This document shows, one piece after another, positions 43,658 to 56,029 of a DNA stretch of 64,000 nucleotides; the stretch's first letter is position 1; the number at the start of each line of letters is the position of its first letter. Origin of the DNA: Spirometra erinaceieuropaei (Eukaryota; Platyhelminthes; Cestoda; Diphyllobothriidea; Diphyllobothriidae); contig CACRXP010001017.1 in NCBI GenBank assembly GCA_902702965.1, positions 100,267 to 164,266 on the forward strand. The letters are read 5' to 3'. The notes under the pieces are model-generated. The model had not been told where the DNA came from and made no database searches. It saw nothing but the letters and a program-made list of their open reading frames with translations. The translations under genes and the position numbers were made by a program.

Positions 43658-46600
43658 CTGGACGATCCCGCAAACGTAGATAGAGTATAATCACACGAAA
43701 CTAAAATAAAAGAGAATTTTTGGCTCAGTGTGAGTGGTAGAATATTTTTAGAAAGCCCAGAAATACAAGCAGTGTCGTAGTTTTATTTTTCAGTGAATTT
43801 TAAAACAAAAAGTGATGCCGAATAGTTTTCGAGCTACAACTTTTTTAGGCGACAGCTAGAGGTATGGGAGAGTAAAATTGTGTGGAGTTCTATATGTTAC
43901 CCTCAGTTCAATTCAAATGGTCAAAGAAAGATACGGAGGCAATTAAAGTCATAAGGGAAATAAAGGAGTGGCACTGGGTTTGCTGAGTTAGAGTCTGAAA
44001 GAATTCTCGGCTAATTAACTTAACAACGAGAACTTTATGTCTTGCAATATGTCTCCCGCTGGGAAGGACGGAGTTAAGTGGCAGAAATACATCTGCGGTA
44101 ACGTCCGCAAGTTTTTTTTTAACAACGGTGTAGAACTGCGACTATCACAAGCAAATAGCCGAATAAGTCTCCCCTGCCTGGCTGAATGAGAAGGTGAGAC
44201 CTTGACATTTCATACCGAAAATGTCACTTGGATGGAACTCATAAAGAAAAGATATGACAGAAACGGCATCCAGCGGGAATTATCTAAGATCATATAGAGC
44301 ATTCAGACAGATATGCGTTTGTGCGCGAAGTGCGCATAAATGGACTTGCATGTTGGCAGTGTGATCGAACTCCCATATGCGTGATGCGCACTAGACATCG
44401 AGGGCTAAGGAATGTTATTTCGTGAGTCTGAGAAAGTAACTTTCATACTTGTGAACTGTGCTACGAGAATCATTGACCACAGGCCTTTTAGACTAAATAA
44501 TTAGGGGTCAATATTGGAGTTCCCCGTTCTTGTTGCGGTTAACAGTGGGGTCACCCGAACGCCTATTATAGTAGTCCCGTTTTCGGACTCGTACAGAAGT
44601 CCTTCTTCGGAGGTAATGAAGGAACAAAAACCATTACGCAGTCTTATAGTCCGACAACACGGTGGGGGAGGAGGAAGGTGTATGTCTGTGGCCGAGCAGG
44701 AGTCACACTGTTTAACTCACTGTGGTCTTATAGTGCGGTAATCGTGCGCGTCCTTGGCTAGAAACGAGTTCACGCCACCAGATCATGTGGGCGAAACGTG
44801 TGATAGCAGGGATGTAGCGTCTAAGTAGTGGGTTTACTTAGAGCAGCACAATAACTATGGCCAGTCCCGTTTTGGAGGAAAAGGGGATGGACGCCAGCAG
44901 AAATCGTATTCTGTACAGAAACTGGATAATCAGAGTCCCGACGTGCGGCCGGATCTGGGTTCCCGCGCGTCTGTCCGTTAAGGTGATATGGGCGTAAAGG
45001 AACAAATATCATGTTGGGGTCAGCCAGCGCCAGCTTGGTGATTTGATTGGGTGGTTGCATTCCGTGGGCATCTGCGAATGGCTTTCCTGGATGCCGTACG
45101 TGCGCATGTCCCGACCGCTCAGAAGTCCGTCGGACGCAGCGTAGGCAGCGAAGCCGGACGGCATATGTGCGCTTGAGAAGTTGCTAGGATACATCTATTG
45201 AGACTGTTCATGAAATTAGCGTTGGAGATTAAGGCCTTCATCAGCTCTCATCCCGTCTTATTGCCAGCCCGCACCATCATCCGCCTGCCCGCGGAGTCAA
45301 ATTCGTGTCCCTTCTCCGGAAACTGGATATTGGCCTAAAACCACGGACGGCCTTTCTTAACAGCCCGTTTTTGCTCATGTATTCGTGAGTTGACTCTTCC
45401 TGATGTATTTTCTGTGCAATGGCAAAGACTGTCGTGGCAATGAATCTGTATACTACGCCTGATTGCTCACCTGTGTCCAGCCGGCCCTTTAAACGCATGG
45501 GCCAGGTAGACAACGTAGCTGCCAGATTGACGATACCCACGCCAAGGTCTGTGGCGATCGATTCTCTTGCTCCCGATGAATTCCTTATATACGATGGAGG
45601 ATGACACGGCACTGTCAGTTCACTCTTGTCTTTCGTGGCAGTGACCGAATCAGTTGTTTGAGTAATCGTTCCCGGTTAACTGGTTGCACAGATGCGGTAG
45701 TTCCTGTATTTCTCCTTCCGGTTCGCTACAGTGCGTTCATACCCCTTAAAAGGGCGTCCTAACAGCCGTATCTGTAAATAACTGAGTAGTTGCTATGAAA
45801 GCTGAGTTTCTGAGTTGTTTTAGTTGCCTTTGGATACTTCGAACTTTCAAGTGCATGACCAGGTCTGAACATGACCAGAACGTCAGCAATGTGCAACTGT
45901 GCGGACTCTCTTCCAGTCTTGTGAATTCAATTTTGGGAAGTGCTGTTAAGCGGTCTCAGAAGGCCTGAAAGCCTGCCCTCTGAATTATAGCGAACGTGCT
46001 GTCTGCGTCTCGGTGCAAAAACGAGGGTTCGCATTGGTTGAGCACGACCCTTCCGGGCTTTTTGGACACATTTTAGAACTGGACTAGTGATTGGAAAACC
46101 CGTCGACGCTTGTTTCAGTTGTCAGCATGGCCGTTCGTAAAGGTGGAAAAGTACATTAGCATAATGCAATGCTTAAACGTCTTTGAAGATGAGTTCTCAT
46201 AGGAGTCCGAAAGTTCGGGATAATGCATCTGCCGTGCCGGCAGTCGCGTGCTCCTCCCCCTCTGTTGAGTTTTAAACTTTATCTACGCACACACGAGAAA
46301 CATGCCAGGACAAGCATGGGTGAAAATTAAAATGGTCAACGCATGCCCCTTTAAGTAGTTGGAACAATGTCATTCATAAAAGTTAGGAGATTAACTTGAC
46401 CCGCTAAAATTAGCGATAAAAACCACCCAGATGAATGGAGTCTGTCGTCAACAAGCTGAGATGGCAAAACTTCAGTGTAAGCGCTTTGGGATAAAACCAA
46501 CTTCCCGCAAACGAAAAGTAAGATAGTTTCAATGTATTAGAACATGGCAGGGGTACATCGAAATCGGTAAAGACCCAGCTTTTTAAACGGAATTATTATG

Positions 46601-49600
46601 CAGATAACCTATAACGTAGGAACGTTCGAGTTCCCATGCGCTTGTTTGGCACGGCTCTTCCCCATTAAGAGTTAATCAAGAATCACCCTTGTGCTGTACT
46701 TATTTAAAATGCTGCCAATGTGTGCCGATGTTTATCTGCAAGCAGGTGGTGGACCAACCACCTGGAGAAAACTACGAGGAGGAACGGAAGTCTCGGTGTC
46801 AAGACGACGGGTTCGTCAACTTGTTTTTCTAAGTTAAAATTTGCTATCCTTTGCATATAGAGGTAGTAAGATAAGAGCAGTGCAATGCTGGTTTTTCGAA
46901 ACCGCGAGGGAGGCCGTAGATACCTAGAGGAGTGGTGAATTTCTGTAAGTATTTTGGAAGGACAAAAACCTAAGTTTGGCAGAAGTGTGCCTAGCAGGAA
47001 TCTAAGGACAAGAGGCTGGCAGCAGGCAGCTCGCAACGACTTACGTCGCCACAAGAAGTGTGAACGGGGCAGTACCGTAATTGGCGGGCCAAAGCATGGC
47101 AAAAGGAATCCGAATTGCTGTTGCACACACTGTTCACCCATATTCGAAAACAGATACGCAACAACTCAAAGGGTTTACCAAAGTATGAACGAAGGTGGTG
47201 TATCAGACACAGATGTGAGCAGAGTGTATTAGGTCAATATAACAAGACATCGATGTTATCGCGAAACATGTGATCATCCTTATCTCGAGACAACGTACGT
47301 AGCGGGCTGCAGGAGGGCAAAACTGCAAAAAGGAGTTTTTACATAAATTCTGGCACTTATTCAGCCAGCTAACTAGTCTGGAAGTGGCCGAAGAAATAAG
47401 ATACTAAAGTTATTGCAGGGGGCTAACTCCGCCCGAGAAACCGTGCACGCACGAACACTTTCACACCGTCTTCGGCGCACATATTTTAGCGTAGTATAAC
47501 TTCCGACATATATAGAACATCGGCTTCTTAATCAGTATGCCGGACATTTTCTGCCCTTTTGGAAACACTCATACACATGTTGGAACCAAAGTAAAACACT
47601 GAAGACGCTCAATGCCGACCTTCTGAATATACAATAGATACGGAAATCGTGAGCCACTCAGATTACGCAAATTAACGACTTACAACTTATAAGTCAATAA
47701 TAAAATCGACGGACTCCGGAATAAGGGACAGTTTTAGCCAGCAGTCTAAGCGTACGGCACTTATAGGCTGCACGCTCGATAAATTCTTTAAGAACAGTCA
47801 ATATATATTCCATAAGCATTTTCTATCTTGTTTAGGCTGTGAAAAACCCGACGGCTTCTGTGGGATTTGAAACCCTGACAGCAAGAGGTGGCTTTAGCAC
47901 AGCTAACACTCTAACCTCCCAAATTACGAAGCTCTAACTGAATTCGGTAGTTAAATCAAATCTTGGTCAAGTCACCCGCCCAGCCTACCGCCCAAACAGG
48001 ATTTTCTTGGTAATTCACGTATGATTCGTCAGATTTCCGTCAGGCTCGCTTACTTAATAGGTGTTTAGGGGATTTCAAATAATTCCTCTTGGATAAAAAT
48101 AAATCTTTAAAAATCTGTCAAAAAACTGATATGCGCTCATTTGGGATGGGACGAGGTTCTGTGAGAGTTTAAGCCGTATGTGTGTAGTTGATCGCCCACA
48201 GAGCCCGGTACAATTGAAAGCTGCCTCTTACAGCCCTTACCTAGCCGCCAGCTCTTACACGTCTCCCACAGATTTTTGTTTTATTTAGCATTAAATCCCC
48301 AGTCACCGGCTTGAGGGACAGACTAGACCCCACGTGTCCACAAATCCGGTTGTTTTGACCTAACCCATCCTCTCACTATTTCAATAATACAAAGTCCTAC
48401 GGTGGCGACGACACGCAACCTCGTAGACGGCCCACGTGCCTTATTTCCATTAACATTCATGACTCGCAATGGAATTTGGCAACTGCCTGAGATAACAAAG
48501 TATCTGAGCTTGGGTGAGCACTGGTTACTCCTTGCGCGGAGAAGGATCTAGAAATATGTCCTAAACAATTGTTGAAAGTTATTATGTCCGCAAGCTATTC
48601 TTGGCATGTAGATGTAACATACATTATTGACGCGTAATATGTGACCAAATCATCCGTTCCAACGTCCACCATCCAAGAGCTGCCAGAGTGACGCGTCTAG
48701 TTCTGGTATTCCGGAACGTTCGCCCTTCTTTAGACAACGGGCTGAGCCACAGACCGGAGAGTAGGGCGACGCTTACCGTTTGAGGACTACCGCACTACGA
48801 GCCGGAAGTCAGCGTTCTCAGTAAAACCCGATTTTTCCAACAGGGACAACTGAAGAAGATGGGCGTCAGCTGACGTTTCTTCTAGAGCAGACGCCCGAGG
48901 TCGAAGTGACGCGATACCTGAGCCGCCTTTGCCATCAAGAACGGCGTCGTGAACGGAACGCCCCATCTCCCAAAGGACAGTACATACCGCCTCGTCACTC
49001 TGCGCCTACCCCTGCGGGATGCATATTTACCACCATCATCTGCGCCTACGTTCAACATCCCTTCCCAAATGACTAGTCCCAAGTCTATTTTGGCAAAGAC
49101 CTGCACGCAACCTTAACGACTCTGCCGAAGGCAGACAGAAAGACCGACAGACAGACCTTCGAGCTTTTTGTTGACTGATTACGCATAGGGAGACACCAGA
49201 TTATATCTTACTTCAAGGTGCTCCTTTTTCGCACTTTTCTATCTCCTTAGATGAGACTTTCTGTGTTCGCAATCAAACAAATGCACCTTCGAACACTTGT
49301 GGCAGTTAAAAGGGCTCAATAACAACGGTGTACCGGGTGAACTTATTCTGTCACGTACTGGTAGAATGAAAACCTTGTCATCTGAATCTAGATGTAGGGA
49401 ATGGAGCTTCAGCAACATTATTAACTACGGCGGACAATATTTCTTTGATCTTTCTTCGTTTTTACTGCATAGGAATCCCATATGCCTTTATAGGAGGCCT
49501 CGTTGCCGTTATCCGACTATTACTGTTGCTTGAGTCTTTATTTACCGGGTCACTGACTTCATCTTAAGGGGCTCCTTAGATGGCACTGTTTTTAACAGTC
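43658..49600. other. Upstream of EXT1; no gene recognised
   Basis: The EXT1 promoter and any 5' untranslated exon should lie near the left end of this stretch but nothing specific can be pointed to. It contains the SINE-like element at 47835-47965 and a 22-bp inverse match to 37.6 kb. Confidence 0.5.
47835..47965 (-). repeat. Possible tRNA-derived SINE
   Basis: The - strand reads 'ggttagagtgttagctgtgc', then 'cagggtttcaaatcccacag', which holds a near-consensus B box (GGTTTCAAATCCC). The A-box region is plausible. It lacks an acceptor-stem match by eye, so a SINE or tRNA relic is more likely than a functional tRNA gene. Confidence 0.45.
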
Positions 49601-49990
49601 TGCACTCAACGTTTTGATCTTATAGCCGTTGTACTTAATCAAATTCGCGCTAGTTATGCCGTCTCACGTTTTGCACTTCGTTTCCAGTAACACAAATGGC
49701 GAAAACAAGGCAGCTACAATAACCTTCGATCCTTTAAAAGGCATTTGACATTGTTCCCCAAAAAATAGTGCCTATAAAGCTGATAAGTCATGAAACTTGG
49801 TCATTTCTTCACAATTTTCGCAAACCCTGCCTAAGGAAACCGGCAGCAAAAAGTACACATTTAAAACGTGGTCTAAGAAAAATCTCCTATCACTCGTGGA
49901 GTACTTTAGGGCATTATCAAAGGTCCCTTTTCATTACTCATATACTGCAAATAGGCCATCTCTTAAAATGTTAGCAAAATTTTGAAATAG
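49600..49990 (+). mobile_element. LINE reverse transcriptase fragment
   Basis: Across frames: TFDPLKAFDIVPQKIVPIKL (the D..KAFD.VP catalytic block) and, about 170 bp on, GVL-stop-GIIKGPFSLLIYCK, which resembles 'GVPQGSILGPLLFLIYIND'. Heavily degraded and on the opposite strand to the LINE copy beside it. Confidence 0.5.
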
Positions 49991-50309
49991 ATTTTTGGCT
50001 TGAAACTATTTCGATGGTATGGATTTTTTCTCGTGACTTTGGACGCGCTCATGAGCTCAACTATAATTTATGGAAAGTGTGAACAAAACATTCTCTTCTG
50101 TACTTATTTGGTGGCGAATTATGTCCTCTTAAATGTTTCTGCCTGGACAGGTAGTATCCTGTGTTTTTTTTAAGTGCTTTTTATATTTCCAAATAATTTT
50201 TAACCCGACTTGTCGCTACACTTGCATTCGATGTTTTCAAACTAAATGTGGTACATATTGCTTTAAAGAAATTTTGCATCGCTATGTTGTCAGAAAGATA
50301 CCAATAATT

Positions 50310-51410
50310 GTATTTAATGCCAGTTTAAAGGCATTGTCAAAGAATAATGAAACACAAAACGGGCTAACAGCAAAAAACTCCTGGATTAAATATAGGGCAT
50401 GGTGCTTTTGGATAGTTTGGATGATTCAGGAGAAAAAATGCTCTCCGTGAGATGAAGTCGGTCCAGGAAGGGAACGGCTAACACTGCATCGGATATCTTT
50501 AGTCTCTACTCCTTCTCATGAAAGTGGGAGTGGACCAAACAGGAGCATAAATGAACAGTTGTCCACTGTCGGCTGAAGAAATTGTCCCTTGTATTGCGGA
50601 CGGTAGAGCCAGCACCATTTTTTACGGGATAGTTTCGGGCAGGGGAATCAGAGACCACGAAATCATTCACTGTGGTAGATAAATTCGGTAGATTCAACAC
50701 CTAAAAGTTGGGGGTTTTTCTCAACTCAAAATACGGGTGACCGCCCTCTCAAACAAAGAGTAATTTTGATGAACTTTCACACTTCTGGGTAACTTGTTCA
50801 AAATTCTAACCGAGTTCACAGAAAAGAACTGACAATGTTAAACGTTACATTCCAGAGGGAGGAACAAGAAGACCTAGCAGTGGCTGTTATGTCGGGGGTG
50901 GTAAAGAGGTTTTAAAGTAGTAAGCGGATTAAAAGTACGATTGTTTAAAAGCTTTTTTAAAGCTTTTTTCTCCTGTAAAATTAATCCAATCAATTTTAAG
51001 TTGTTGTATGGAGTTTTTTTCACCCCTCACTTATCATGTTTCTCAATGGACTACTAATTCAGAAACTATGAATTGCATTTTTTAAAGATTCTGCCTGTCT
51101 CGTCTAAAACTCACATGTAAATTTATTTTAACTTGCTTTGATGGAACCTGACGGGTCTTTAATAAAAAATTATCTATCTTTATCTATCTAGCTTAAACAG
51201 TAAAAAATCGTCCCCTTTGCTGTCGACAAAACCACAAAGGGTCAAGGTTCGTAAGCTTGCAACGCTCCTGCTAGGTCAAATATTGCCGGTCCGAGGTTAA
51301 AACGCTCGGAAAGATTCTACTTTCTTCCGCTCAGCAGTACGCATGAGGCCAAATAAAAAGTAGCTGTATTCCAGGCCAGGTCTAACGCACATTTTATAAA
51401 GGTGCATTTG
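50310..51410 (-). mobile_element. CR1/jockey-like LINE, 5'-truncated copy
   Basis: Matches the 3' portion of the LINE at 59240-62990. Shared landmarks are 'taatgccagttta.aggca' at the 3' end, the 'aatgaacagttgtc' and 'ggaacaagaagacct' zone in the middle, and 'gtattccaggcca.gtctaacg.aca' near 51380 as in the other copy near 60070. It is interrupted by an insertion at about 50955-51195. Confidence 0.75.
50955..51195 (+). mobile_element. Nested short LINE 3' end with (TATC)n tail
   Basis: Relative to the other LINE copy, about 240 bp are inserted between 'gtttaaaagctt' and 'agcttaaacag'. The insert ends 'gaacctgacgggtcttt', 'aataaaaaattatc' and then TATC units, the form of a non-LTR 3' end. 'agctt' on both sides is consistent with a target-site duplication. 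Confidence 0.65.
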
Positions 51411-52955
51411 AAAGCAAATTGCCTAATGCATTTGGTCTCCGTTGAATTTTTGTTAGTCGTCATTATACTACTCCAGTTGCCCGGACCATACGATATGCCG
51501 TCACCTTCATTTCTTATCCACCCAGTAGATAGGTTCCCTTCTGAGTACCCTTTCCTTCATAATTTAATCCAGCGAGTGGCTAAGTTTCGTACTTTAAGGG
51601 TACAGTTGAGATCAACTTGCCCTAATGCACTTGGTTATGCTGGACTCCAGTTTTTCGGATTCCTACCCCTATTGTTGCTTGAACTGTTCTGTATTCACTC
51701 ATCCTCCTCTACTCCAGCAGGCGCCTAGGTTACCATCGACATTAATTACCTTTTTTTCTAGTCCAGTGAGTGAGTAGGCTCGGTGCTTTCACTTTGACGT
51801 TTCGATCAGGCGTCCCGTGTACTTGCATTTTATGGTTCCGTCCCGCAAACCTCTCCGCTTCCCTTTCCTGTGGTCGCTTTCTAATCGCGCATGGATCTGT
51901 GCTTGGACGGCGGCGGCCAGTACCATTTCGCAATGTTCTCCCACCATCGGCTTCCGATAAGATATCACTGTATGTCATGCTCTTGCATTCCCGTGGGCGG
52001 CTGAGCTACATGCGTGACTACGTGCGTTTGCAATAAGTGACCAGTACAGAGAAGAAGACATGATCGCCAGAACAAGTGCTCGATCTTGTTCACCTCTTCG
52101 ATGTCGTAGATTTGTGAGGCCTCTAGATAGGACACTGGATAGTTGCTACGTGCTGTCCAGTTTAATTGGTAGCCTACAAACAGTCCATTCCGCTAGCCGT
52201 TCTCGTTGCCTCCTGGGCAGCAAGGGATTGGATTTAGTGCACGAACTGACAACGTTAAGACCATGCACTGAATGTACTTCCACCCACGCCTTTTCGTTCT
52301 ATAAGTGTCCCTCACACTGGTTTGCCTTACACTTTTAACAGTTGTTCGGTTACGTATTTCAAACGCATACGTGTGCCAAGAAGCCGACTGCAAGTCCACT
52401 CAGAATACACCATTCTTACGCCTTCCCGACCTTTTTTAACCGGCGAGCAGCAGGGGCCGCAGCTTGGTGGTCAGCGTTCAGACCAAGTGGGTCATGCCAT
52501 GCAATTTCTCCCTTCGCCCTCATGTTGTCCTTCCGCCCGCCATCCTTTTCCATTGTAGTGTGCGCGTAGGCCAGGTTCGCGCCTCGCCAGGTCTCCACTA
52601 AGCGCTTAGCGCACCTGTGCTCTCAGTTCTACTGTGCTTTGCTTGGATTCTCGTCCTTTCCTAGGATTGTCAGTGGTTAGGTCAGGCGTTCGAATGGACA
52701 GTCAAATCTATGTGTTCCGTGCACTTGGAACCCCTTCGCGTTCTTCAAGTGCTATCTACTTTCATAACGTAGTTTGCGAGACGGACAGTGCGCGAACGCC
52801 GACGTAAACATTAAGTGCCCAATGCATTTTGTTTACATTTATTTAACGCCCGTCACCCTATTAACGTCCATGGGTTCTGAATTTTTAACTCTCTTTCTTA
52901 TTGAACGACTGGCTTGGCTCGTAAACTGAAACAACGACGTTGAGACTGCGTGCTC
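51411..52955. other. No gene recognised
   Basis: Sequence between the LINE copy and the BEL 5' LTR. Several short open frames, none with recognisable content. Confidence 0.45.
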
Positions 52956-53284
52956 TGTTGTATCTAGCTGGTCAACGCTTTGAATTCTTCACGCCCTCCT
53001 CGCAAGTGCTTCCACATTTGGTCCCTGTTGACATTCCCTTTTCCACTTTTTGTAACCCTCTTTCGAGCCTGATCGGCGTTCTTTTAGTTAACTAGTTTTT
53101 GTATTCTGACCTTGAGTTGGGAATTCGATTTGCTTGAACAGTAACGAAGGAATTCTTTGTCTAGGGCATCCATTGTTGAGGTTTGTACGTATTTCTTTAT
53201 TACCCTATTCAATCAGTAGTATCGTACATACACCGAACTCTGTTTGGGCTTATACGCGTGGCTCAATTTACGAAGAATTCTACA
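52956..53284 (+). repeat. BEL 5' LTR
   Basis: 329 bp, TGTTGTATCTAGCTGGTCAA at the start and TCTACA at the end. It differs from the 3' LTR at some tens of positions, so the insertion is old. Confidence 0.88.
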
Positions 53285-53449
53285 GTACTCAACATCGCAC
53301 CATAAGTTGGAGGAGATTAATTTCATCAAATGCAGACGCCTTCTATGAAAAATGAATCGGACGGCACGGAACAGTCTCTCGGACTAAACTAACCAGGTGC
53401 CTTCGAAGGACAAGGAGATCTGAAGAAACACGTTCAGTCCAACTCTTGT

Positions 53450-54373
53450 ATGAACGTTTTTATTGGTAGTCGTAGTTCCAGTAAAACAGTTAAAGCCTTA
53501 AGAATAGCCGAAATAGAAGAGAGGCGAGCTAAACGTGAGGTCGAACTCCAACGGGCTATTTTTGATGTCGAGAGAAGGACCGAGCTTGCTAGGATAGCGG
53601 TAGATACCGATGAAGAGATGTCCGATGACGGTCGTCTACCCGTGGATCCCATCGCGCATTTCTCGGGATATTCGAATCAATGCACATTGAAAAAAACTTC
53701 TCCTGAAGAGAGTACTCATTGCTAACGTGAGAATGTTGATATGCCCAAAGCAAGTTCGGGGAGCCTGCCAGATGCCAGTTTAGAATTGCGCAAGGTTGAG
53801 TTGTCCTGTTTTGACGAGAATCCAATTCATTATTGGAAGTTTATACTGCAGTTTGAAGTGTACGTGGAGAGCGAAGTTGAAGATGATGGACAGACGCTTC
53901 TATACTTGATTCACTATTGCCGAGATGACGCGACAGCTGCCATAGAAGAACGCGTCATGCTGCCCTCATCGTTGGTTTACTCAACAGCACGGGAAATATT
54001 GAGCAGCTTATTTGGCCAGCCACATGTAGTGACTAATGCTCTTCTGGACGGTGTTTTCTTACAGGCACGCCAAGTTAACCAGACTGAGAAGGCACTTTCG
54101 GATTTGTGCATAAAAATGAGAAGTTGTGAAATCGCGCTCACGCAAATGAACTACGTGTCTGACCTACAATCGCTGAATGTTATTGAACGAATAGTACGCA
54201 AATACTCGAGCTGGGATAGCGAAAAGTCGTTTCACAAATATCTCGAGATGGGGATGTCAAACGCTATCAACTGCCCTTTACTGCCGCAGCCGAACGTCAA
54301 AAACGAGAGAACCCTAACAATTTTTCATTTCAAGTGTCGAACCAGATCGACGGCCATGTTACATACGTTCTAA
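53450..54373 (+). pseudogene. BEL gag-like region (DUF1759 type)
   Basis: Two frames. 53450-53725 encodes a charged coiled-coil-like helix (IAEIEERRAKREVELQRAIF). 53741-54373 encodes ELSCFDENPIHYWKFILQFE, then LLYLIHYCRDDATAAIEE, AREILSSLFGQPHVV and DLCIKMRSCEIALTQM. The pattern F-x-G/E-x-P-x-x-Y-x-x-F, with 'Y L', 'A' and 'A...L...FG', is that of the Pao-family gag (DUF1759). A frameshift or stop separates the two parts. Confidence 0.8.
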
Positions 54374-54399
54374 TGAACATGAAGTGGCAAACTGCCTAC

Positions 54400-54760
54400 G
54401 TTTAATTTCGATGGATGTTACAGATCGGTGGAATTTTATGCGGGAACACAAAACATGCTTTGTTTGTCTTGGTAATACGCATTTTGCCTAGATGTGCAGC
54501 TCCAGAGAACTTTGTGGTCGGTCCGGGTGCAAAAACTACATCACTCGCTTTTGCGTGTAATGTTGTCGGAAAATAATCAACAAACATTACATGATGAAGA
54601 GCTTTGTGCCCTTACTGCAACTGCGTATGCACCATCACGACGTCGAGTTGTTCCTGTCAAGTTGCCAACTCCAGCAGGAAACGGCGAAACTTACGCATTT
54701 TGGACAATGGCTCGGATGTCACTCTGGTTAAACGAGAGCTTCTCGTCTGAAATGGAGTGT
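54400..54760 (+). pseudogene. BEL zinc knuckle and protease remains
   Basis: Around 54449 the frame reads TCFVCLGNTHFA, a stop, then CSSRELCGRSGCKNYITRF, the Pao-type C-x2-C...H...C / C...GC knuckle arrangement. Near 54695 another frame reads ILDNGSDVTLVKREL; the family has 'AILDSGSxxTLI' at the protease active-site aspartate. Frames differ between the two, so this is broken. Confidence 0.65.
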
Positions 54761-56025
54761 TTACAACGCCAACGGCATTGAAGATAAACGTCTTAAGTGG
54801 TCCAATCAGATGCAACTCGGAGGGCAGAAGTCTAAGGGTGCTGCACATGAATGGCACCGAGTCAGTTGAGGTCAAAAGGGCTCTGGTGGTTGAAAATTTG
54901 CCACTCCGTGCAGAATCGACAGTTAAAAGGAAAGCCTCTTCATGGCCACACCTGAGCGGTATAATGTTCGACGAGCTCACTGATTGTGAAGCTGACAGAC
55001 TTATTGGGACTGATATCGTGGAAGCTCACTGGGTACTCGACCAACGTCTGGGTGGCGAAAGGGAACCGTTCGCCGTGAAACCACTGTTGGACTGGATGCT
55101 GCTTGGATCTTCACGTAGTGGGCAAAAACAGAACGCTGCCTGTCACTGCATTATAAATCAAGAAAAGCATGTGACGCACAACATTAAGAAGCCATACGAC
55201 TCGGAGTTTTCGGACACTTCAACAACGACCGCGAGTCAATCACTGGAGGACAAATGGGCTTTGGCTGTTGTGCGATCATCCGTTGCAATCATAAAAAGGC
55301 ATTACCAACTGTTGCTCCCTTGGCGAAACGGTACGCTGAATTTACCAGACAATTTTCAGATGGCGCGTAAACAACTAATCTATATCAAGAGTAAGTTGGT
55401 CAAGAGCCCGAATTACTTCGGAAATATGAGCAAACATTCCGTTTGTACATGGAGAAGGGATATATTGAGCGAGTTGACGACAACAAAGCGTGTCCGGTTA
55501 CGAGACACTGGTACTTACCACACCACCCTGTTGCTAATCCCCGAAAACCAGAAAAAATTCGTGTTGTATTTGACTCTGCTACCAAGTGTCTGGGCGTGTC
55601 TCTGAATGACAATCTATACCAAGGACCTGACCTAAACGCTAAGCTAATAAGCGTGTTGTTGGGCTTCCCACTTAAGCGTATTGCAGTGGCAGGGGATATA
55701 GAGCAAATGTTCCCGCAATTGAAAGTGGACCCAATTGATCGACCTGCTCTAAAAGTTTTGTAGTGGGAAAATGACGATCTTCAAGGAGAGCCATTTCAGT
55801 TTTAGTGGACATCCCACCCATTCGGATTGCCTTCTTCGAGATTTTTTGCCACCTTTGCGTCACAAAAAAAACTATTGAAAATTTCGATTCTTCTTAGTCT
55901 TCATCAACTTGCAGAGCGATTCACCAGAGTATGGACGTTGATGATTGTCTGGTCTGGTTATGTGATGTCGATTTCGCCAAATTTTTTGTGGACGAAATTT
56001 TTAAACTCCTCTCGAAATCTGAAGG
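54757..56025 (+). pseudogene. BEL reverse transcriptase remains
   Basis: 54757-55400 covers the protease-to-RT linker (LIGTDIVEAHWVLDQRLGGE). 55443-55763 encodes YLPHHPVANPRKPEKIRVVF, then DSATKCLGVSLNDNLYQGPD and FPLKRIAVAGDIEQMFPQLK, the N-terminal RT blocks typical of Pao. Near 55930 the catalytic box appears as MDVDDCLVWL, with the preceding residue changed from Y. The reading frame shifts several times. The similarity ends at about 56030 where a different sequence begins. Confidence 0.8.
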
Positions 56026-56029
56026 AAAC

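Noticed and set aside
46704..47141. 145-codon minus-strand frame
   Set aside because: No recognisable motif and no flanking exon; treated as chance.
47835..47965. Functional tRNA gene
   Set aside because: A B-box-like sequence is present but no complete cloverleaf could be drawn, so it is listed as a possible SINE.
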